64,000 nucleotides of DNA, taken from Bog-473 sp963807675. Lineage in GTDB: Bacteria > Actinomycetota > Acidimicrobiia > Acidimicrobiales > RAAP-2. Below the pieces are notes generated by a model. That model saw only the letters and a list, made by a program, of their open reading frames with translations. It made no database searches and was not told the origin of the DNA. Within the stretch, counting starts at the first letter, position 1; each line of letters begins with the position of its first letter. A program made the translations under genes and the position numbers. Below, in pieces: positions 34,535 through 43,190 of this stretch. Location of the stretch: contig CAWECP010000002.1 in the NCBI GenBank assembly GCA_963807675.1, positions 372,001 to 436,000 of the forward strand, given 5' to 3'.

Positions 34535-35731
34535 ATGGCCGATCGACCGCTGCATGGCCTCCGCGTCGTCGACGCCGCCACGCTGGCGGCCGGGCCCTTG
34601 GTGGCCACCGTGCTGGCGGAGTTCGGGGCCGAGGTGATCAAGGTGGAGCAGCCGGGCGCCGGCGATCCCTTGCGCACCTGGGGGGACCAGAAGGACGGCA
34701 TCGGCCTGTTCTGGAAGAGCGTGGGCCGCAACAAGCAGTGTGTGACGCTCGACTTGCGCAGCTCCGACGGCCAGGAACTGTTTACCCAGTTGCTCGAGGT
34801 GAGCGACGTGCTCGTGATCAACAACCGTCCCAGCGCGCTGGCCAAGTGGGGACTCGACTACGAATCAGTCCGCCCGCGCTGCCCGCGCCTGGTCTATCTC
34901 CATGTCACCGGCTACGGCCTCGGTGGCCCCAAGAGCGACCGGCCCGGTTTCGGGACGCTGGCCGAGGCGATGAGCGGGTTCGCCCACGTGACCGGCCAGT
35001 CCGATGGGCCGCCGACGCTGCCCCCCTTCTTCCTGGCCGACGGCGTGGCGTCTCAGACGGCGGCGGCCGCCGTGATGATGGCGCTCTACCACCGCGACGT
35101 GCACGGCGGCTCGGGCCAGCTGATCGACGTGAACCTCATTGATCCGCTGGCCCGCCTCATTGAGACCTCGACACTGAGTTTCAACCACCTGGGCACGGTG
35201 ATGGGCCGCATCGGCAACCTGCTCCCGGCCAGTGCGCCGCGCAATGCGTACCGCACCTCGGACGATCACTGGGTCGCCATTTCGAGTGCGTCATTGAACA
35301 CAGCGCTCCGTCTGTTCCGTGCGATCGATCGACCAGAATTCGTCGACGACCCCGAGTACGTGGACCCACAGCGACGCCAGCGCCATGCGGTCGAGCTTGA
35401 CACCATCATCGCCGACTGGATTCAGGCCCGTACCCTCAACGAGGTCATGGACGTCTTCGAACGGCTGGACGTGGCTGGCGCGCCCGTCTACGACGCACCG
35501 CAGCTCATGGCGGACGAGCACCTACGGGCACGGGGCGCGTTCATCAAGGTGGACGACCCCGACCTGGGGCCCATGACAGTGCAGGCGCCCGTCGCGCACA
35601 TGAGCGACACCCCGGGAAGGGTGGAGCATCTCGGCCGAAGCGTCGGTGCCGACAACGATGCCGTCTACGGTGGCCTCCTCGGCCTCAGCCCCGAGCGGCT
35701 CGACGCGTTGCGTGCGGCCGGGACGATCTGA
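34535..35731 (+). CDS. CaiB/BaiF family III CoA-transferase
   Basis: A 398-aa family III CoA-transferase. ATG 34535 is one base after the preceding stop and gives MADRPLHGLRVVDAATLAAG, followed by LAEFGAEVIKVEQPGAGDP, GRNKQCVTLDLRSSDGQE, VTGYGLGGPKSDRPGFGTLA, VMMALYHRDVHGGSGQLIDV and YDAPQLMADEHLRARGAF. The position occupied by the catalytic Asp in many members (for example YD in the copy at 20.5 kb) is Gly here (PGFGTLAEA), a variant also common among BaiF-like proteins. It should transfer CoA onto the oxygenated acid produced in this operon. Unlike the copy at 20.5 kb its frame is intact. Confidence 0.9.
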   Translation: MADRPLHGLRVVDAATLAAGPLVATVLAEFGAEVIKVEQPGAGDPLRTWGDQKDGIGLFWKSVGRNKQCVTLDLRSSDGQELFTQLLEVSDVLVINNRPSALAKWGLDYESVRPRCPRLVYLHVTGYGLGGPKSDRPGFGTLAEAMSGFAHVTGQSDGPPTLPPFFLADGVASQTAAAAVMMALYHRDVHGGSGQLIDVNLIDPLARLIETSTLSFNHLGTVMGRIGNLLPASAPRNAYRTSDDHWVAISSASLNTALRLFRAIDRPEFVDDPEYVDPQRRQRHAVELDTIIADWIQARTLNEVMDVFERLDVAGAPVYDAPQLMADEHLRARGAFIKVDDPDLGPMTVQAPVAHMSDTPGRVEHLGRSVGADNDAVYGGLLGLSPERLDALRAAGTI

Positions 35732-35741
35732 AGGAGGTACC

Positions 35742-36650
35742 GTGCGCGCACCCCGAGCCCGACGTTCCGAGCTCGCCACGCCCGCCAGCAGCGAGCGCAT
35801 GTGCGAGAAGGCGCCGACATCGGGTGCCGACCTCGTGTTCCTCGACCTCGAGGACGCCTGCGCGCCGGCAGTGAAGGAATCGGCCCGCGCCATCGCCGTC
35901 GGCGCGCTGACGGGACTCGACTGGGGACGCACGGTGCGCGCCGTGCACGTCAACGGCATCGATACGCCGTGGTGCCACGGCGACATCATTGAGATCGTCA
36001 CGGGCGCGCGCGACTGCGTCGACGTGCTGATCGTGCCCAAGGTGCGTCGGGCTCGGGACGTCTGGTGGGTCGACGTCCTGTTGGACCAGCTGGAGACCAA
36101 GCTCGGGCTCACCCACAAGATCGGGCTCGAGGTGCTCATTGAGGAGGCGGAGGGCCTGGCCAACGCGCTCGAGATCGCCCAGTCGAGCGACCGGCTCGAG
36201 GCGCTGATTTTCGGGGCGGGCGATCTCTCGGCCTCGTTGCACGCGCGGGTGGACGGCAACTTCGACCCCGTTGTCGACTACCCCGGGGACTTCTGGCACT
36301 TCGCCCGCGTGCAGGTCCTCACCGCGGCCCGGGCCGGTCTGGTGGATGCGGTCGACGCACCTTTTCCCGCCTACCAGGACCCGGACGGCTACCGGCGCTC
36401 AGCGCTGCAGGCCAGCGCGCTCGGCTTCGACGGGAAGTGGGCCATCCACCCCGGGCAGGTGCCGATCGCCAACGAGGTGTTCTCGCCCACGCCCGCCGAG
36501 GTGGCCGAGGCCGAGGAGGCCATGGCGACCTATCGAGAAGCCGAGGCCGGGGGAGTGGGCGCCATCGGGCGTGACGGCAAGTTGGTCGACGCCGCCCACA
36601 TGCGCCTGGCCGCCAACACGCTGCACAAGGCGCGTCTCAGCGGAGGATGA
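35742..36650 (+). CDS. CitE/HpcH-type CoA-ester lyase
   Basis: A 302-aa HpcH/HpaI aldolase-superfamily protein similar to citrate lyase beta chain, malyl-CoA and citramalyl-CoA lyases. GTG 35742 follows an AAGGAGG site at 35731-35737. Conserved parts are ADLVFLDLEDACAPAVKESA (metal Glu/Asp region), LIVPKVRRARDVWWVD, LEVLIEEAEGLANALEIA, LIFGAGDLSAS (Asp) and GFDGKWAIHPGQVPIANEVF, the C-terminal segment that closes over CoA. It would cleave a beta-hydroxyacyl-CoA to acetyl- or propionyl-CoA plus a keto compound. As third gene of the LLM monooxygenase/CoA-transferase operon it suggests oxidation, CoA activation and retro-aldol cleavage in sequence. It overlaps the converging P450 by 14 bases. 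Confidence 0.85.
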   Translation: MRAPRARRSELATPASSERMCEKAPTSGADLVFLDLEDACAPAVKESARAIAVGALTGLDWGRTVRAVHVNGIDTPWCHGDIIEIVTGARDCVDVLIVPKVRRARDVWWVDVLLDQLETKLGLTHKIGLEVLIEEAEGLANALEIAQSSDRLEALIFGAGDLSASLHARVDGNFDPVVDYPGDFWHFARVQVLTAARAGLVDAVDAPFPAYQDPDGYRRSALQASALGFDGKWAIHPGQVPIANEVFSPTPAEVAEAEEAMATYREAEAGGVGAIGRDGKLVDAAHMRLAANTLHKARLSGG

Positions 36651-37832
36651 TCGGCATCCGTTCCCAACCACGAACGGTCGAGGTCGGCGCCAGCTTGATG
36701 TCGCTGTAGTCGACGTCCCACTGGGGCCACCGGTTCAGCAGCTCGTCCAACGCGACCCGACCCTCCAGCCGGGCCAGGTGGGAACCGAGACAGAAATGGA
36801 GGCCGTATCCGAAGGTCATGTGTTGGATGTCCTTGCGGTAGATGTCGAAGACGATCCGGATTCTCGAAGCGGCGTGGATCGCGATTGGCCGATGCCATCG
36901 ACAGCAGGATCGGACTTCCGGCGGGAACGGTGGTCCCGTAGTACTCGATGTCCTCGGTGACATAGCGGGCGGTGGCGTGGCCCGTCGGCTCGAAGCGCAG
37001 GGTCTCGTCGATGACGCTCGGGATAAGGGCTCGGTTTTCCACGACGGCGCGACGTTGGTCAGGGTGCTCCGCCAGCACCTTGGCCAGCCATCCGATGAGG
37101 CGCCCGGTTGTCTCGTTCCCCGCTCCGGCCAGGACCGACGTGTACGTGATGACCTCCTGGCGCGTGAGTGTCCGCGTCTGCCGTCGGCATCCTCGAACTC
37201 GGCGTTGAGCAGCACGGTCATGAGATCGTCGGAGGGGTGCTTCGCTCGCCACTCGATGTAGTCGGCGAACATGGCGCCGCTCGCCACCTCCTCTTCCACG
37301 ATCACCATCGGTTTGCCCGGCTGCGTCCGCAGGTTCCCGTCGGTCTTGTTGCGCACGGAGACCTGGTCCTGCTCGGGGATGCCGAGCAGCATGCCGATCA
37401 CGCGCATCGGCAGCATCGTGCCGAGCTCGGCGATGATGTCGAAGCCGTCGGAACCGACCAGCGGGTCGAGGCAGCGGACGCAGAACTGGCGCACCTGGTC
37501 TTCGAGCTCGGCCATCCGCTTCGGAGTGAAGACCCGGGACATGAGACCCCGATGCATCGTGTGGCCCGGGGGGTCCTCGAACATCACCATGCCTTTGGGG
37601 AGGGTGATGTCCGCCTTGATGATGTCGAGGATGTCGCTGCGGGTGCTGGAGAACACCTTCCAGTTCACGAAGGCCTTGGCACGTCCTCGTGCCGGGAGAG
37701 GAACCAGAAGTCGTAGCGCTCGTTGTGATAGATCGGCGCCTCTTCCCGAAGTCGTGCGTAGGTGGGGTACGGATCGGCGTTGATTTCCACGTCGTACGGG
37801 TCGTAGTAGACGCTGGAACCGGTCATGGCCAT
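36637..37832 (-). CDS. Cytochrome P450, three frame breaks (paralogue of the P450 at 17.6 kb)
   Basis: A P450 of about 397 aa from ATG 37832 (or 37826, MTGSSVYYDPYD). Segments in order: LHRGLMSRVFTP-like HTMHRGLMSRVFTPKRM, PMRVIGMLLGIPEQDQ, VLAGAGNETTGRLIGWLAK, DETLRFEPTGHATARYV, MTFGYGLHFCLGSHLAR with the haem Cys, and TSTVRGWERMPIILR. Frame breaks lie near 37680 (one base missing in the GTGGCC context), 37180 (one base missing) and 36868 (one extra base in GATCGTCTTCGAC). It strongly resembles the P450 at 17.6-18.8 kb throughout. It diverges from a TetR gene across a 20-bp palindrome. Confidence 0.83.
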
Positions 37833-37851
37833 GATGCGTGCCTCATCTCAA

Positions 37852-37871
37852 GTTAGAGCGATCGTTCTAAC
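37852..37871. promoter_or_regulatory. 20-bp near-perfect palindrome, TetR operator candidate
   Basis: GTTAGAGCGATCGTTCTAAC is a palindrome with a single mismatched base pair (positions 7 and 14), centred on CGATCG. It lies 20 bases upstream of the P450 start and 104 bases before the tetR start. Length, symmetry and position are those of a TetR-family operator controlling both divergent genes. A second A+T-rich stretch (TTATGATAGTTTGAGTTG, 37872-37889) next to it may hold the tetR promoter. Confidence 0.65.
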
Positions 37872-37975
37872 TTATGATAGTTTGAGTTGTCAAGAGGATC
37901 CACCGTAGGACTCCTGGGGAGGCAAATTTTGGGTCGAGTGCTCTGTTTTAAGCGACGGACCTGGCGGTGAGTCGG

Positions 37976-38576
37976 ATGGCGTCTTCGACCGTCCCGCGGC
38001 GTCCCCGGCGGCCACGTTCGAGAAGCGACGGAAGCTTCTGGACGCGGCAGAGCTGATCATGCTGCGAGATGGCTACGCCGCGGTGACTTCGCGGCGCCTG
38101 GAGGCCGAGACCGGTCTGAAGGTGCACTACCACTACGGAACCCTCGACGAGTTGTTCGCCGCGCTGGTCCGTCGGCGCGGCGAGGGCAACGTGGCCCGGA
38201 TGGCGGACGCGCTCGCCTCAGCAGAGCCGTTGCGGGCGTGGTGGAAGCTGGCATCCGACCGGCGGGGGAGTCGACTCCTGGTGGAGATCACGGCGGCGGC
38301 GAATCATCGTCCGGCTCTCCAGGCCGAGGTGGCCGAGTTCGCCCGGCGCCGCGCCGCATGCAGATCGAAACGCTCGAGACAATCCTCCCGGAGTACGGCA
38401 TCGACCGCGACGCCTTTCCACCTTCGCTCGTCGCCGCCACCATGCAGGGTCTGGCGTACGCCATGGCCTACGACCAGGCCGCCGGGTTCGACACGGCGCA
38501 AGACGAGGCCTCCGTGGCCATGGAGCAGCTGCTCGATCGCTTGGAAGCGGCACGTTCCGTCCGCCGCCATGGATGA
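37976..38576 (+). CDS. TetR-family transcriptional regulator, two frame breaks
   Basis: A regulator of about 200 aa. ATG 37976 gives MASSTVPRRPRRP, then near 38015 the frame shifts into FEKRRKLLDAAELIMLRDGY, followed by the HTH SRRLEAETGLKVHYHYG and TLDELFAALVRRR. A second break near 38362 leads into MQIETLETILPEYGIDRDAF and GLAYAMAYDQAAGFDTA, ending at TGA 38574-38576. The order is a normal TetR protein. It diverges from the P450 gene, whose promoter carries a 20-bp palindrome. The stop is 18 bases before the GH78 start, so the rhamnosidase gene may be on this transcript. Confidence 0.75.
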
Positions 38577-38594
38577 CGATTCAGGCATCGTTCT

Positions 38595-41196
38595 GTGACG
38601 CGCACGCCGGAGATGCTTCGAACCGAACACTTTGGTGCCGCCATACTGGGGCTCGGGGAGTCCCGGCCCCGTCTCTCCTGGAGGTTGCCGGATGGGGCGA
38701 GGTACCAGGAGGCCTTTGAAGTCGAGGTCGATCAACGGTCGCATGGGCGGACCGTCAGCGCGGACCACCTCCTGGTGCCGTGGCCGGCCGATCCACTGCG
38801 CTCACGCCAGCGGGCCGAGTGGCGAGTGCGCACCTGGACCGACCAGGGCGGGAGCCCGTGGTCGGAGCCCGCCTGGTGTGAAACGGGCCTCCTGGAGCTC
38901 GTCGATTGGGTGGCGGCATTGATCGAGCCAGTCGAGATCGAGCGCTCGGCCCATGTTCTGTCGCACGAGTTCCACCTCGATGCGTCGGTGGGGACTGCCC
39001 GTCTCTACGCCACGGCACACGGTATCTACGAGTGCTACCTCAATGGGCATCGGGTGGGCGACCACGAGTTGACGCCGGGATTCACGAGCTATCCAGTCCG
39101 GTTGCACGTCCAGGCGTACGACGTCACCGACCTGGTCGTTCAGGGCGACAATCGGTGGGAGGTCCTGCTTTCTGACGGCTGGTACCGGGGGCGAACGGGA
39201 GGTCGCCAGCGCATCGACGGGTTCGGGTCCACCCTCGGCTTCCTTGGGCAGTTGGAGGCCGACGGCGTCACGGTGCCCACCGGTGCCGCCTGGATGTCGG
39301 CCACCGGACCACTCGTCTCGGCCGACCTCATGGCCGGACAGGTCGAAGACCATCGGCGGCGATCGGAGGACTGGCAGCCCGTCGTGGTGCCCGGCACGCC
39401 GCTCGGCCCGCTGGCCTGGTCGCCGGCGCCACCGGTCCGCCGAATGGAGGAGCTGCGGCCTGTCTCCGTGACGAGGCTGGGCAGCGACCGGCACATCGTC
39501 GATCTGGGCCAGAACATCAACGGCTGGTTGCGGCTCTCGGATCTCGGCCCCGAGGGTAGCGAGCTGACCCTGGTCCACGGGGAGGCGCTGGACGGATCCG
39601 GCGACGTCACCCAGGACAACCTGCTGATGGCGGATGACGGCTACCACCGAAACCTGACGGCCCATTCCAGGTCGACACCGTTGTCTCGGTGGGCGGTGTC
39701 GGCGAAGCGTTCGAACCGCGTCACACCAGCCACGGGTTCCGTTACGCCCGCATCGCGGGTCACTCCGGCCCCCTGACGCCAGATGACGTGACCGGCGTCG
39801 TGGTGCATACGGACCTGCGGCGAACCGGATGGTTCCGCTGCAGCGACGAGTCCATCAACCGCTTCCATGACATTGCCGAGTGGAGCTTCCGGGACAACGC
39901 GTGCGACATACCCACCGACTGCCCGCAGCGCGAGCGGGCCGGTTGGACCGGCGACTGGCAGCTCTTCGTCCCCACCGCAGCGTTCCTCTACGACGTGGCC
40001 GGCTTCTCCCTCAAATGGTTGCGTGATGTGGCGTCTCAGCAGCGCCCGGACGGATGCGTCACCAACATCGCACCCGACTCGGAGTGCTGGCAGCAGGACC
40101 AGGGCGACATCTGGCGGCTGCTCCAGGGTTCTTCGGGGTGGGGGGATGCTGTCGTGATCGTGCCCTGGGAGCTGTGGCGCGCCTACGGCGACGACGGGGT
40201 GCTGTCCGAGCTCTGGCCCTCCATGGTCGGTTGGCTCGACTACGCGGCCACCATGGCGCGCACGCGTCGTCACCCCAGCCGGGAGGCCAGGCGCCCCGCA
40301 CCCCTGCCGCACGAGGCCTTCCTCTGGGACGGGGGTTTCCACTGGGGTGAGTGGACCGAACCCGGCGTCGACGACATGGCGGCGGAGTTGAGTTCCGATC
40401 AGGGATCGGTCGGCACCGCCTACCTGTACCGATCAGCGACGCTGGCGGCCCGCATCGGCCAGCTGCTCGGCCACCAGGACGAGGCGCAACGGTTCGCCGA
40501 GCTGGCGGCCAACGCCCTGCGGCGCCTGGCGCGCCGAGTACATCGGACCCGATGGCACGCCTTACTCCCGACACGCAGGCCAACCATGTCCGCGCCCTGG
40601 CTTTCGAGGCTCGTTCCGCCGGAGCTCAGGACGCACGCCGCCGACGGACTGGTGGAGCTGATCCGGGCGGCCGGCACCCATGTCGGAACGGGATTTCTGG
40701 CCACACCGTTCCTGCTGCCCGTCCTGGCCGAGACCGGGCATCTCGACGTGGCCTACGAGCTCCTCTTCCAGCGCACGCCGCCATCGTGGCTGGCCATGAT
40801 CGACCGCGGCGCCACCACGGTGTGGGAATCCTGGGAGGGCGTGGACGCCGAGGGCGTGGCCCACGACTCCCTCAACCACTACAGCAAGGGGGCCGTCGTC
40901 TCGTTCCTGCACCGCTCTGTGGCCGGGATCCAGCAGATGGACGGGGAGCCCGGTTACCGCCGGTTCCGGGTGGCGCCCGTTCTCCCGGGCGGCGGTTTGA
41001 CCTGGGCCGAGGCGGTGCACGACTCGCCGTACGGCCGCATCGGATCCTCCTGGCGCCGCCACGGTGATCGCTTCGAGCTGACCGTCACCGTTCCGCCGGG
41101 GACCGAGGCCGAGGTCGTCCTGCCGGGTGGGCGATCCGCCGAGCGCCAGGGCCCGGGGCGGCCACCTACGCCACCCGGTTGCCGTCCGGATGGTGA
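38595..41196 (+). CDS. GH78 alpha-L-rhamnosidase, several frame breaks
   Basis: An enzyme of about 865 aa releasing terminal alpha-L-rhamnose from glycosides. GTG 38595 starts MTRTPEMLRTEHFGAAILGL. N-terminal beta-domains carry SHEFHLDASVGTARLYATAH and GIYECYLNGHRVGDHELTPG; the catalytic barrel has PTDCPQRERAGWTGDWQLF, where the Asp, Glu and second Asp correspond to the acid and substrate-contact residues of characterised GH78 enzymes, and ATTVWESWEG with the further Glu. The C-terminal beta-domain includes GYRRFRVAPVLPGGGLTWA. Frame breaks occur near 39667, 40530, 40568, 40605 and 41150; the last one restores the natural TGA at 41194-41196. No signal peptide, so probably cytoplasmic. Product rhamnose would feed the operon at 9.6-15.0 kb. 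Confidence 0.85.
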
Positions 41197-41338
41197 CCAG
41201 AAAGGGTCGGTAAGCAGCCACTCCCGTAGTCGTGTACCGGTCGTCCCAAACCCGATAATGCCCTTCTCATTCAGTGAGAGGCGTGCTACCATAAGCGCCG
41301 TCACCGACCGGCGCGACGAGGACGAGAGGACCCGCAAC

Positions 41339-42613
41339 ATGGCGAAATGGCCAAAGCCACCCGAGGGGAGCTGGACCGAGCACTACGGGCTCGGCACCGA
41401 GCCCATCTCCTACGAAGACTCCATCTCTCCCGAGTTCTACGAGCTCGAGCGGGAGGCGATCTTCAAGCGCGCCTGGCTCAACGTCGGCCGGGTCGAGCAG
41501 CTGCCGCGCAAGGGGAGTTACTTCACCAAGGAGCTCGTCATCGCGAAGACCTCCGTCGTCATCGTGCGCGGTGCGGACGACGAGATCCGGGCTTTCTACA
41601 ACGTCTGCCGCCACCGCGGCAACAAGCTGGTGTGGCGCGACTTCCCGCGGGAGGAGACGAGCGGCGTCTCACGCCAGTTCGTCTGCAAGTACCACGGCTG
41701 GCGCTACGACCTCGACGGCGCCTGCTCGTTCGTCCAACAGGAGCAGGAGTTCTTCAACCTCGACAAGGCCGACTACGGGCTGGTGCCCGTGCACTGCGAG
41801 GTGTGGGCCGGTTTCATCTTCGTCAACCTGGCCGACGAGCCCGAGCAGAACCTGGTCGACTTCCTCGGACCGGACGTGACGAAGCTCGAGAACTACCCGT
41901 TCGAGACGCAGACCGAGCGCTGGTTCTACCGCGCCGAGGTCGGAGCCAACTGGAAGCTCTACATGGACGCCTTCCAGGAGTTTTACCACGCCCCGATGTT
42001 GCACGCGAAGCAGACGCCGCCGGACCTGTCGAATTCAATGCAGCAAGCGGGGTTCGAGGCGCCGGCGTACACGATCTCAGGGCCGCACCGACTCGTGAGC
42101 ACGGCGGGCGTGCATCCCTGGACCCTCCCGGACAACATGCTCAAGCCGATGGAGCGCATCACGCGCAGTGGCCTCTTCGGTCCATGGGACAAGCCCGACC
42201 TGGACTACGACCAGAAGGCCGCCGGCATCAACCCGGCCGGCTGTGACCCGTGGGGTCTGGATTCCTGGCAGATCTTCCCCAACTTCACCATCCTCGTGTG
42301 GGGCCAGGGCTGGTATCTGACGTACCACTACTGGCCGACGTCCCACAACACGCACATCTTCGAGGGCACCCTGTACTTCGTGCCGCCGAAGACGCCCCGG
42401 GAGCGGGTGGCGCAGGAGATCGCGGCCGTCTCGTTCAAGGAGTACGGGCTGCAGGACGCCAACACCCTGGAGGCCACGCAGACGATGCTCGAGTCGCGGG
42501 TGGTCAAGCGGTTCCCACTGAACGACCAGGAGGTGCTGTGCCGCCACCTCCACCAGGTGGCCGGTGAGTGGGTGGACGAGTACAAGAAGTCACAAGAGAC
42601 GGTGGGGGTCTGA
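41339..42613 (+). CDS. Rieske non-haem iron oxygenase, alpha subunit
   Basis: A 424-aa ring-hydroxylating-type oxygenase alpha subunit. The Rieske [2Fe-2S] ligands are Cys90 and His92 (CRHRGN) and Cys116 and His119 (CKYHGWRYD), with a 23-residue spacer that is longer than the usual 15-19. The mononuclear iron site includes the helix MDAFQEFYHAPMLHAK (two His). The C-terminal part QIFPNFTILVWGQGWYLTYHYW is typical of actinobacterial hydroxylases of large hydrophobic substrates such as KshA-like enzymes. ATG 41339 follows GACGAGAGGA. It is followed 2 bases later by a small conserved-looking gene. An electron donor is probably the KshB-like reductase at 45.9-47.0 kb on the other strand. Confidence 0.92.
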   Translation: MAKWPKPPEGSWTEHYGLGTEPISYEDSISPEFYELEREAIFKRAWLNVGRVEQLPRKGSYFTKELVIAKTSVVIVRGADDEIRAFYNVCRHRGNKLVWRDFPREETSGVSRQFVCKYHGWRYDLDGACSFVQQEQEFFNLDKADYGLVPVHCEVWAGFIFVNLADEPEQNLVDFLGPDVTKLENYPFETQTERWFYRAEVGANWKLYMDAFQEFYHAPMLHAKQTPPDLSNSMQQAGFEAPAYTISGPHRLVSTAGVHPWTLPDNMLKPMERITRSGLFGPWDKPDLDYDQKAAGINPAGCDPWGLDSWQIFPNFTILVWGQGWYLTYHYWPTSHNTHIFEGTLYFVPPKTPRERVAQEIAAVSFKEYGLQDANTLEATQTMLESRVVKRFPLNDQEVLCRHLHQVAGEWVDEYKKSQETVGV

Positions 42614-42615
42614 CA

Positions 42616-42951
42616 ATGGCTGACGCAATGCTGCCGAGCGAGTTCTCCGACCTGGAGCCCTTCGCGGCCACGTGGTGTCTGGCGACGGAGGCGGAGCGCT
42701 TCGCGCAACGCCTCGCCGTGCCCATGGACCAGATGCAGGCGTTCTACGACGCCATCACGGCTCGCTACGAAGATGCGATGTCGTACTGCGACAAGTTCGC
42801 CATCGACGACATGCCCGAGGACGCGACGAATCTCATGCACATGCTCTATTCCATGATCATGGTGTCGTTCCCGGTCGAGTGCTGGGGCCAGGGCGCGGTG
42901 CCGGACACCGGCGCCGCCTATCTCGATCTGCTGGTCGAGCCCGGGCCCTGA
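42616..42951 (+). CDS. Small acidic protein of unknown function paired with Rieske oxygenase
   Basis: A 111-aa protein from ATG 42616, two bases after the Rieske stop. It is acidic and Met-rich in the middle (NLMHMLYSMIMVSFPVECWG) and has no export signal or recognised catalytic motif. It is not a classic ring-hydroxylating beta subunit (about 180 aa cone-shaped fold). The tight spacing suggests it is co-translated and may be an accessory or stabilising subunit of the oxygenase. I do not recognise the family. Confidence 0.65.
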   Translation: MADAMLPSEFSDLEPFAATWCLATEAERFAQRLAVPMDQMQAFYDAITARYEDAMSYCDKFAIDDMPEDATNLMHMLYSMIMVSFPVECWGQGAVPDTGAAYLDLLVEPGP

Positions 42952-43093
42952 GCGCCGAACGCGCTCGCACCACATGCGCCGGCCACCGGAGCCGGCGGAT
43001 TTCGTCAGCGCCGGCACATCTGTACCCATAACTCCCGATGTGCCCGGGCTGACCCCGCCGGGTCGGTGGCTCCGAACTACCGGCCCGGAATTC

Positions 43094-43133
43094 TCAAGCG
43101 ACGTCGGCGAGCACGGCCGAGGCCGAGGTGATG
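43094..43133 (-). repeat. Distal copy of a 40-bp direct repeat (3'-end remnant of thioesterase gene)
   Basis: This 40-bp sequence matches 45035-45074 at 37 of 40 positions (mismatches at repeat positions 11, 24 and 27). Read on the minus strand it encodes ITSASAVLADVA and a stop, the last residues of the double-hotdog thioesterase, whose intact gene ends ITSASAVLAVVA at 45035. Upstream of the match no further thioesterase sequence is recognisable. The two copies flank the low-G+C GH43-like gene in the same orientation. Confidence 0.75.
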
Positions 43134-43190
43134 ATTTGGCCGATCCGGCGTCCTCGCCCAGTCGGCAACTGCGTGAGCTCGTCGAGGTAG

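Noticed and set aside
39689..42613. Single long open frame that would fuse the end of GH78 to the Rieske oxygenase
   Set aside because: The junction residues (about 41150-41338) resemble neither family; one base shift near 41150 restores a natural stop at 41194-41196, and the Rieske protein has its own ATG at 41339.
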